Positions 57,813 to 64,000 of a DNA stretch of 64,000 nt are shown here, in pieces (the stretch's first letter is position 1; every line of letters begins with the position of its first letter). The position numbers and the translations under genes were made by a program. The stretch is from the NCBI RefSeq assembly GCF_001651875.1, contig NZ_LNQB01000064.1:1-64000 (forward strand), read 5' to 3'. This stretch comes from Sinorhizobium saheli (GTDB lineage: Bacteria > Pseudomonadota > Alphaproteobacteria > Rhizobiales > Rhizobiaceae). The notes beneath the pieces were generated by a model that saw only the letters and a program-made list of their open reading frames with translations, did no database searches and was not told the DNA's origin.

Positions 57813-58466
57813 TTAATCTTCAAACCGTGGCGCTTTTTCGTCAAGCAGGGCGTTGACGGCCGCGACCACTGACGGCGCCTGGCCCGGGTTGCCGAAGACC
57901 GCCAGGCGCAGGGCGACGAACTCGGCCCCGGATTCGGCGACCGCAAGCGCCGATTGCGGATCCGTGCCGCCCATGACGACGCACGGAATCTCGATCATCG
58001 ATGCCCACCATTCGGCGAGCGCCAGGTTCTTCGGATGCGCGTCCGGCTTGATGTCGCCGTCGGTGCGGCCGAAGAACACGTAATCGGGCCTCAACTCCCC
58101 GATTTCCAGCGCATGGTGGCGGTCGGTGGCGTTGCCGCCGCCGACGATGAGTTTCGGCGCGTGCCTTTCGATCGCCTCGGCAAGGGCCTCCGCGCCGCCG
58201 GCGATATGCAGGCCGTCGGCCTTGGCCCGGCCGGCAACGCGCGTGTCTCCCTCGATGAGCGCCGCCGCACCCGCCCTCTGGATCACCGGCACCAGCGCTT
58301 CGGCATGCTTTTGGAAGTCGGCATCGCCGAGGCCGTATTGCGGCACGATGACGGAGGCGACGTCGCCGCCCTTCAGCGCCTCGCCGACGAGCTTCGCCCG
58401 TTCCCCTGCATCCGCCATGTCGGGTGCGACCAGCACGAGGCGGCAGCGGTTTTCTATGTTGCTCAT
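57813..58466 (-). CDS. Thiamine phosphate synthase-like (ThiE/TenI family) protein
   Basis: A 217-aa TIM-barrel protein of the thiamine phosphate synthase/TenI group. It has AAALIEGDTRVAGRAKADGLHI, the DYVFFGRTD segment in place of the usual D-Y-[IV]-G-x-G, and CVVMGGTDPQSALAVAESGAEFVALRLAVF at the C-terminus. Some key residues differ, so it may be a TenI-type paralogue rather than true ThiE. The ATG at 58466 has AGGA upstream; the much longer frame antisense to the TauE gene is a shadow. Confidence 0.78.
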   Translation of the reverse strand: MSNIENRCRLVLVAPDMADAGERAKLVGEALKGGDVASVIVPQYGLGDADFQKHAEALVPVIQRAGAAALIEGDTRVAGRAKADGLHIAGGAEALAEAIERHAPKLIVGGGNATDRHHALEIGELRPDYVFFGRTDGDIKPDAHPKNLALAEWWASMIEIPCVVMGGTDPQSALAVAESGAEFVALRLAVFGNPGQAPSVVAAVNALLDEKAPRFED

Positions 58467-58565
58467 GTCATGATTCCTGGCGATGCGCTTCGCTGCCGAA
58501 ACCGGCACTCGATTTCCTTCCGGAAAACCGATAGACGGAGATGACCAAAGGATCAACCGCCGCCA

Positions 58566-59345
58566 ATGCTTCCCGATCTCGACTTCTATCTTGTCGCCAT
58601 CCCGGCAGTGCTGCTCGTTGGCCTCAGCAAGGGCGGCATGGGCGAGGCCCTGTCGCTGATGGGCGTCCCGCTCCTGTCCATGGCCGTCTCGCCGGTCCAG
58701 GCGGCGGCATTGCTTCTGCCGATCCTCATCGCCATGGACATCGTTTCCCTGACCATCTGGCGCAAGCACGGCGACCGCCAGACGCTCGCCATGCTGCTGC
58801 CCGGCGCCATCGCCGGCATCGCCATCGGCTGGGCGACCTCGGCCTATGTGCCGCGCGACGCGCTTCGGCTGATCATCGGCCTGATCACGGTCGTCTTCGT
58901 GCTGCGCTATGCCTACACCGTCTGGCGGAGCTGCAACGGCGCACCGATCAGCCCGAAGCCGCAGCGCAGAGGCCCTGCCGCGCTCTGGGGCTCGTTCGCG
59001 GGCTACGGCAGCTTCGTCGCCCATGCCGGCGGCCCGCCCTTCCAGATCTATGCGCTGCCGCTGAAGCTCGAGCCGCGGGAATATACCGGGACGATCGTGC
59101 GCTTCTTCGCGATCCTCAATGCGGTGAAGCTCATCCCCTATTTCGCCCTCGGCCAGCTCGATCTCAGCAATCTCGCCACATCGGCGAGCCTGTTTCCGCT
59201 GGCGATGGTCGCAACCGCCTGCGGCGCCTGGATCGTGCGCAGGATGAAGCCGCAAGTCTTCTATCCCTTCATGTACACGATGGCCTTCATCGCCGGTTCA
59301 AAGCTCGTCTGGGAGGGCGCCGCAAGCCTCTTGTCGGCGAGCTGA
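58566..59345 (+). CDS. TauE/SafE-family sulfite exporter-like permease
   Basis: A 259-aa integral membrane protein with seven to eight helices in two repeats: LVGLSKGGMGEALSLMGVPLLSMAV is the family's first signature and GSFAGYGSFVAHAGGPPFQIYAL the second. Members move sulfite, sulfoacetate or other small anions. It is alone on the plus strand, divergent from the ThiE-like gene with about 100 bp between starts. Confidence 0.9.
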   Translation: MLPDLDFYLVAIPAVLLVGLSKGGMGEALSLMGVPLLSMAVSPVQAAALLLPILIAMDIVSLTIWRKHGDRQTLAMLLPGAIAGIAIGWATSAYVPRDALRLIIGLITVVFVLRYAYTVWRSCNGAPISPKPQRRGPAALWGSFAGYGSFVAHAGGPPFQIYALPLKLEPREYTGTIVRFFAILNAVKLIPYFALGQLDLSNLATSASLFPLAMVATACGAWIVRRMKPQVFYPFMYTMAFIAGSKLVWEGAASLLSAS

Positions 59346-59359
59346 CGCGAGGGCGCGTC

Positions 59360-59532
59360 GCCCCTCATCCGCCTGCCGGCACCTTCTCCCCGCAGGCGAC
59401 CGCAGGCGGGCGAAGGGGTAAGCGGCGCCGGCTCAAGTCCCCGCCTGCGTCGCATGCGGGAGAGGGTTAGAGCGGGATGCGCTCACGTGCCTTCGCGCCA
59501 CCGCTCTATCTGTTTGTTCTAGGGTGAGGGCA
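59360..59532. repeat. Rhizobial intergenic repeat split by a short insertion
   Basis: A copy of the CCCTCATCCGCCTGCCGGCACC repeat. Its end GAGAGGGTTA|GGGTGAGGG is interrupted at the TA by 50 bp (59470-59519) that open GAGCGGGATGCG, contain CCGCTC in inverse, and are flanked by TA on both sides. The inner unit looks like another short palindromic rhizobial element. Confidence 0.65.
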
Positions 59533-59658
59533 AACGCGGAGGAGAGGGGCAAGACGGCCGGCTCGACCCAAGTGAAACCAATGCTGCAAAGCGAAGCGGC
59601 ATCCCGCAACGCACAATTGTCCTTGCCGCCCCGCGGAATTTCACTTAACGTCCGGGTC

Positions 59659-59919
59659 ATGACCATCGCGGACCCATTCGATGCCATCGCGGATCCGAAC
59701 CGACGCCACCTCCTCGAGGAGCTGCGGCGCGCACCAAAAACCGTCAACGAGCTCGCCGAAGGCCTGCCGATCAGCCGGCCGGCCGTATCGCAGCATCTGA
59801 AGGCGCTCCTCGATTGCAATCTGGTCTCGGTCTCGACGCGGGGCACGCGGCGGATCTATGCGATCCACAGGCCGGGTTTCGACCGGCTCAACCTCTGGCT
59901 CGACCAGTTCTGGTCTTGA
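59659..59919 (+). CDS. ArsR-family transcriptional regulator
   Basis: An 86-aa winged-helix repressor of the ArsR type: the recognition region is VNELAEGLPISRPAVSQHLKALLDCNLVSVSTRGTRRIYAI. No metal-binding Cys pair (such as ELCVCDL) is present, so the effector is not the usual metalloid. The start is chosen at MTIADPFDAI; the upstream frame is low complexity. It lies 86 bp from the convergent DUF817 gene. Confidence 0.85.
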   Translation: MTIADPFDAIADPNRRHLLEELRRAPKTVNELAEGLPISRPAVSQHLKALLDCNLVSVSTRGTRRIYAIHRPGFDRLNLWLDQFWS

Positions 59920-60006
59920 GCCTTCGAGAGGCGCAATTCGGCAGCGCGCCCAATCTACCCCCTCGGGTGACAAGCATTGGCGTCGAGAACCGTCAGCGCT
60001 GCGACA

Positions 60007-60987
60007 TCAGGCGGCCGAGGCCGGCGCTTCCGCTTCGGGCTCCAATCGCATGGCGAGAGGCGCCTCGGCTGGCTTGCGGGGCCGATGCACCAGCGTGACA
60101 AGCACGAAGGAAATGATCATCAGCAGATACCAGGCGCCGAGCTTGCCGATCGAGACCGGCGCCCAGCCGTGCGACTGTGAAGGATAAATCCACGCCCGCG
60201 ACCAGGTGGCAATGTTCTCCGCGAACCAGATGAACAGCGCTACGAGCAGGAAGCCGAGCAGCAACGGCATGCGGTGGTGAAAGCGGAAGACGCGATAGTG
60301 CACCGTCGTGCGCAGGTAGATCACCGCAGTCGCCGCGAACAGTCCGTATCGCACATCGACGGTGAAATGGTGGCTGAAGAAATTGATGTAAATCGCCGCC
60401 GAGAGAAGCACCGTCGTCCAGAGCGGCGGATAGTGCGTGTAGCGCATGTCGAAGATGCGGCTGATGCGGGCGATATAAGAACCGACGGCCGCATACATGA
60501 AGCCCGAGAAGAGAGGCACGGCGCCGATGCGGAAAATGCTTTCCTCTGGATAGACCCATGAGCCTGCGGCGGTTTTGAAGACCTCCATCACGGTGCCGAC
60601 GACGTGGAAGATCAGGATGACTTTCGCCTCGGACAGGGTTTCGAGCCTGGCCGCAAGCATGCCAAGCTGGACGGCGAGCGCCGCCAGGAAGAGGAAGTCG
60701 TAACGTGCCAGGATGGCGTTCTCAGACCAGAAGTGATGCGAGGCGACGATCAGGGCGAGGAGCAACGCGCCGAAAAGACATGCCCAGGCCTGCTTCAGTC
60801 CGAAGACGGTGAATTCAATGAGGGCGCCGGCAAGGCCGCGCTGCGGCAAGAGGTCGAGCACACGGTGCGCCGCCGCGTCGATCCGCGCCTCAACGGAGGT
60901 AAGGCGCCGCGATGGCCCGGCCTCGATAGAAGGAGCCGCATCAGGGCTGAGATGGACGGGAGCTTCGGACTGAGGCTGATCTGACAT
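60007..60987 (-). CDS. DUF817 family integral membrane protein
   Basis: A 326-aa membrane protein with about eight hydrophobic segments from residue 65 onward and conserved patches SWVYPEESIFRIGAVPLFSGFMYAAVGSYI and AENIATWSRAWIYPSQSHGW, which fit DUF817 (YoaT-like). The first 60 residues are cytosolic and Pro/Ala-rich. Three ATGs (61029, 60996, 60987) are possible. The function of the family is unknown. Confidence 0.8.
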   Translation of the reverse strand: MSDQPQSEAPVHLSPDAAPSIEAGPSRRLTSVEARIDAAAHRVLDLLPQRGLAGALIEFTVFGLKQAWACLFGALLLALIVASHHFWSENAILARYDFLFLAALAVQLGMLAARLETLSEAKVILIFHVVGTVMEVFKTAAGSWVYPEESIFRIGAVPLFSGFMYAAVGSYIARISRIFDMRYTHYPPLWTTVLLSAAIYINFFSHHFTVDVRYGLFAATAVIYLRTTVHYRVFRFHHRMPLLLGFLLVALFIWFAENIATWSRAWIYPSQSHGWAPVSIGKLGAWYLLMIISFVLVTLVHRPRKPAEAPLAMRLEPEAEAPASAA

Positions 60988-61303
60988 GCGTTCCATTGGC
61001 AGAACCGCGTGAACAATCACAATCGGCACCGAAAGTTTTCCCGCTCTTTCGTCTTCGATGGAGAGGGCCGGTCCGGTGGATGATCGACAAACCGGCCGCT
61101 CGCCGCGCGCTTATCGGAGGCGGCGTATTAGGCAAAACTGAAATCGCCGGCACTTCGGCCGTTGACCCGGCCGCGCACCCAAAATCGGCGGTGGACGCGG
61201 AAGTGTACGGCGCCCGAAGAAGCGGACCGGGCTCATAGCCCGGTCGAGCGGTCCGTACCTTTCATTTCGGGATTGTTCTTGACCTTATCGATGCCGTTCA
61301 CGA

Positions 61304-61474
61304 TCAGTGCGAGGAACGGAGTCTTTCGATTTCGTCTTTGATGCGCAACTTCCTCCGCTTGAGTTCGCTGATCAGCTCGTCCTCGCAGGAGGGCGAGTTC
61401 AGAGCTTCGTGGAGCTCCTGTTCAAGGGCGCCATGTTTTTTCTCAAGCGTTGCAAGATGAGCCTCAATGGTCAT
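61304..61474 (-). CDS. DUF465/YdcH-family small protein
   Basis: A 56-aa basic helical protein (MTIEAHLATLEKKHGALEQELHEAL...RRKLRIKDEIERLRSSH) of the DUF465 family, probably a two-helix coiled coil. The ATG at 61474 has GGGAAGGGAC upstream. It is divergent from a second DUF465 gene with 212 bp between starts. Function unknown. Confidence 0.82.
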   Translation of the reverse strand: MTIEAHLATLEKKHGALEQELHEALNSPSCEDELISELKRRKLRIKDEIERLRSSH

Positions 61475-61686
61475 GGGCAAGTCCCTTCCCTTTTGCTTGC
61501 ATCCGGCACGCAAATACCGGATGTTCCATGGTTGAAACCTTGCTACTGTGCCATGCCATTTTTCATTTGTCGAAGGCGAAATGATGACGTCGGGTAACTT
61601 CCCGTAACCGCACAAGATGTGGTAGAGCGGCGCAGGAAATTCCGGATCGCGGATCGACGCGACCGGGCTTATGGGGATCGCATTGC

Positions 61687-61890
61687 ATGCCGGACCAGGA
61701 CCAGGCCGAACTCAGACTGACCATCGCGCGCCTGAGGCAGGAACATGAAGATTACGACGCGGCCATCAATGCCATGATCCAGACCGGCTGTGACGCCTTG
61801 CGCATCCAGCGCATGAAGAAGAAGAAGCTGGCCATCAAGGACAAGATCTCGAAGATCGAAGACCAGATCATTCCGGACATCATTGCCTGA
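61687..61890 (+). CDS. DUF465/YdcH-family small protein
   Basis: A 67-aa helical protein ([30 protein letters not shown]...[24 protein letters not shown]), the second DUF465 member here. The Lys-rich [11 protein letters not shown] motif is the family's core. It lies 17 bp upstream of purE on the same strand, so it is probably co-transcribed with purEK. Function unknown. Confidence 0.85.
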   Translation: MPDQDQAELRLTIARLRQEHEDYDAAINAMIQTGCDALRIQRMKKKKLAIKDKISKIEDQIIPDIIA

Positions 61891-61907
61891 AACGGACCCT
61901 GACAGAC

Positions 61908-62408
61908 GTGACCGAAACCACGACCCCGCCCGTCGCCATCATCATGGGAAGCCAGTCCGACTGGGAGACGATGAAGAACGCGGCCGATACGCTGGAGGCG
62001 CTCGACATCGCCTACGAGGCCCGCATCGTCTCCGCCCATCGCACCCCGGACCGCCTCGTGCGGTTCGCCAAGGGTGCGCGCGACGAGGGCTTCAAGGTCA
62101 TCATCGCCGGCGCCGGCGGGGCCGCGCACCTGCCGGGCATGTGCGCCGCGATGACGCCGTTGCCGGTCTTCGGCGTCCCGGTCCAGTCGAAGGCGCTTTC
62201 CGGCCAGGACAGCCTGCTCTCGATCGTCCAGATGCCGGCCGGCATCCCGGTCGGAACGCTGGCGATCGGCCGGGCGGGCGCCGTCAACGCCGCGCTTCTG
62301 GCCGCAGCCGTGCTCGCGCTCGGCGACGAGGACCTCGCCGACCGGCTCGACGACTGGCGCGAACAGCAGACCGTCTCGGTCGCCGAATATCCCGTGGACG
62401 AAGCATGA
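61908..62408 (+). CDS. purE: 5-(carboxyamino)imidazole ribonucleotide mutase PurE
   Basis: PurE converts N5-CAIR to CAIR in purine synthesis. The 166-aa protein has [21 protein letters not shown], the His motif VSAHRTPDR, and [28 protein letters not shown], the conserved active-site series of class I PurE. It overlaps the purK start by 4 bp (ATGA). Confidence 0.97.
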   Translation: MTETTTPPVAIIMGSQSDWETMKNAADTLEALDIAYEARIVSAHRTPDRLVRFAKGARDEGFKVIIAGAGGAAHLPGMCAAMTPLPVFGVPVQSKALSGQDSLLSIVQMPAGIPVGTLAIGRAGAVNAALLAAAVLALGDEDLADRLDDWREQQTVSVAEYPVDEA

Positions 62409-63454
62409 AAACGATCGGCATCATCGGCGGCGGCCAGCTTGGCCGCATGCTGGCCATGGCGGCTGCCCGCCTGAACTTCCGCACCGTCATCCTCGAACCG
62501 CAACCGGATTGTCCCGCCGCGCAGGTGGCGAACAGCCAGATAGTCGCAGCTTACGACGATCCGCATGCGCTCGGCCAACTCGCCGACCTTTCGGACCTCA
62601 TCACCTACGAGTTCGAGAACGTTCCCGTCGCGGCCGCTGAGAAGCTCGCCGCGTCCCGGCCGGTCTTCCCGCCGCCGAAGGCATTGGAAGTCGCTCAGGA
62701 CCGGCTCGTCGAGAAGCGCTTCATCAACGATTGCGGCATTGCCACGGCCCGCTTCCATGCCGTCGACAGCCAGGCCGATCTCGACCGGGCGCTTTCCGAT
62801 TTCGACGGCGTCGGCGTCCTGAAGACCCGGCGGCTCGGTTATGACGGCAAGGGTCAACGCGTCTTCCGTTCCGCAGAGGACGACCCTTCCGGCGCCTTCG
62901 TGGCACTCGGCCAGGTGCCGCTCATTCTCGAGAGCTTCGTCCCGTTCGATCGCGAAATCTCGGTGATTGCCGCGCGGGCTGCCGATGGCACCACGGTCTG
63001 TTTCGATCCGGCGGAGAACGAGCACCGCAACGGCATTCTCCACACCTCGACGGTGCCGGCTTCGGTCGGCGCGGCGACCGCCGCGGCCGCCTCCAAGGCC
63101 GCGACCGCCATCCTCGATGCGCTCGGCTATGTGGGCGTGATCGGCGTCGAGTTCTTCGTCCTTGCCGACGGCAGCGTCGTCGCCAACGAGATCGCCCCGC
63201 GCGTTCACAATTCCGGCCACTGGACGGAAGCCGCTTGCATCGTTTCGCAGTTCGAGCAGCATATCCGCGCGATCGCCGGCCTGCCGCTCGGCAATCCGCA
63301 ACGCCATTCCGACTGCGTGATGCAGAATCTCATTGGCGACGACATCGCCGAAGTCTCAGCCCTGCTTGCCGAGCCGAATGTGCTGGTTCACCTCTACGGC
63401 AAGGCGGAGGCACGTCCCGGCCGAAAGATGGGTCACTTCACCCGCCTCATCTGA
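62405..63454 (+). CDS. purK: 5-(carboxyamino)imidazole ribonucleotide synthase PurK
   Basis: PurK is the ATP-grasp enzyme that carboxylates AIR with bicarbonate. The 349-aa protein begins [19 protein letters not shown] and shows [17 protein letters not shown] (ATP-binding), [12 protein letters not shown] and [17 protein letters not shown] (metal-binding end). It is translationally coupled to purE. Confidence 0.97.
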   Translation: MKTIGIIGGGQLGRMLAMAAARLNFRTVILEPQPDCPAAQVANSQIVAAYDDPHALGQLADLSDLITYEFENVPVAAAEKLAASRPVFPPPKALEVAQDRLVEKRFINDCGIATARFHAVDSQADLDRALSDFDGVGVLKTRRLGYDGKGQRVFRSAEDDPSGAFVALGQVPLILESFVPFDREISVIAARAADGTTVCFDPAENEHRNGILHTSTVPASVGAATAAAASKAATAILDALGYVGVIGVEFFVLADGSVVANEIAPRVHNSGHWTEAACIVSQFEQHIRAIAGLPLGNPQRHSDCVMQNLIGDDIAEVSALLAEPNVLVHLYGKAEARPGRKMGHFTRLI

Positions 63455-63551
63455 AGCGGGAAGCGACGGAATCAGGGGAACGGGCAGCGAAATCCCCTGT
63501 CCTGCGGTTGACACGACTGGGGCGACGGGTTATGTGCCTGCCTACTTGAAG

Positions 63552-63574
63552 AGCGCGCTGAATGGCGCGCTTTT
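63552..63574 (+). terminator. Terminator of purEK
   Basis: A 7-bp perfect stem AGCGCGC / GCGCGCT with a 6-base loop and TTT after it, about 100 bases past the purK stop. Confidence 0.6.
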
Positions 63575-63630
63575 GATTGTTGGAATTACCGGGCGAATTT
63601 TCATTCCCCGAAACCTGCGGATCAGGAAAA

Positions 63631-63756
63631 ATGAAGATCAAGAATTCGCTCAAGTCGCTGAAGACCCGCCATCGCGAAAACCGCCTGGTTCGCCGCAAGG
63701 GTCGCGTCTACATCATCAACAAGTCGAACCCGCGCTTCAAGGCACGCCAGGGCTGA
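63631..63756 (+). CDS. rpmJ: 50S ribosomal protein L36
   Basis: L36 is a small protein of the large ribosomal subunit. The 41-aa frame [22 protein letters not shown]... matches the alphaproteobacterial form, with AGGA before the ATG. It has no Cys residues, the zinc-free type. It is too short for many gene callers. Confidence 0.95.
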   Translation: MKIKNSLKSLKTRHRENRLVRRKGRVYIINKSNPRFKARQG

Positions 63757-63850
63757 GCCCTTGAGGCGGCGCTTGCCGCCGGCGTCCGGTTGGCGGCTCG
63801 CTCCGGTGATCCCCCAAAATTGATTTGATCTTGTTTCATGGCGGGCTACG

Positions 63851-64000
63851 ATGCCCGCCATGCGACTTTCTACACCCTTGATTCTGGCGTGCTTTGCCTT
63901 GTCGGCCGCCGCCATGTCCGCCGCGCCGCTCCAGGCGGCGGAACCGTCGGTGCCGACGGAGGCCGCGAGCCTCGCCACCCCGAAGCAACGTCTCGACAGC
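63851..64000 (+). CDS. Exported protein, N-terminal part (cut by window edge)
   Basis: The frame is open to the last base. It begins MPAMRLSTPLILACFALSAAAM with a clear signal peptide (hydrophobic 6-22, cleavage near LQAAE) and then EPSVPTEAASLATPKQRLDS. Starts at 63851 or 63860 are possible. The mature protein is not visible; TPR-type proteins with this start are common in rhizobia, but I cannot confirm that here. Confidence 0.6.
   Translation, partial: MPAMRLSTPLILACFALSAAAMSAAPLQAAEPSVPTEAASLATPKQRLDS

Overview
The window is typical high-GC Rhizobiaceae chromosome. Gene content and order fit Sinorhizobium/Ensifer: the ftsH-tilS-cpoB-pal-tol block, plant-type sulfolipid genes sqdBDC, ruvCAB, a zapA-6S RNA-5-FCL neighbourhood, tkt-gap-pgk-fba, rcdA with CtrA boxes, and several families of short palindromic intergenic repeats known from rhizobia. 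The genus is inferred from recognised families and synteny; no database search was possible. I see no prophage, insertion sequence, CRISPR array, rRNA or tRNA.

0-22 kb: a minus-strand core in the order ruvC-ruvA-ruvB-metallophosphoesterase // ybgC // tolQ-tolR-tolA-tolB-pal-cpoB-tilS-ftsH-glmM covers resolution of recombination junctions, the envelope-spanning Tol-Pal machine, tRNA modification, membrane proteolysis and amino-sugar synthesis. Two plus-strand cassettes interrupt it: ku-ligD (end joining) between tolQ and ybgC, and sqdB-sqdD-sqdC (sulfoquinovosyl diacylglycerol) between ybgC and the ruv side.

22-34 kb: a luciferase-like monooxygenase, YebC, an exported MBL-fold protein, an RND efflux pair, a YmdB-type metallophosphoesterase, 5-formyl-THF cyclo-ligase, a LysR regulator, 6S RNA, zapA and a DUF4164 coiled-coil gene.

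34-41.6 kb: central carbon metabolism on the plus strand: tkt, gap, a PF06475-type gene that runs in frame without a stop into pgk, and class I fructose-bisphosphate aldolase behind an AT-rich operator-like region. A PhzF-family gene follows.

41.6-50 kb: an adenylate cyclase-TPR protein, a 51-residue membrane protein, an MFS transporter, a DUF1192 gene, rcdA (CtrA degradation adaptor) behind two perfect TTAA-N7-TTAA sites, rpmE, an ABC exporter and an orphan TctC-type receptor.

50-64 kb: a flavin dehydrogenase with a C9/G9 pair around its leader, a MotA-like/OmpA-like pair, inositol monophosphatase, an AT-richer HEAT-like orphan, a Sel1-repeat protein, a ThiE-like protein, a TauE permease, an ArsR regulator, a DUF817 membrane protein, two divergent DUF465 genes, purE-purK, rpmJ and the start of an exported protein cut by the window edge.

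The strongest leads are the stopless PF06475/pgk frame, the two CtrA boxes with a possible small RNA between the first box and a terminator, TTAACCAT motifs shared by the tolQ and pal leaders, the C9/G9 leader, and a repeat that has been split by a second short element.
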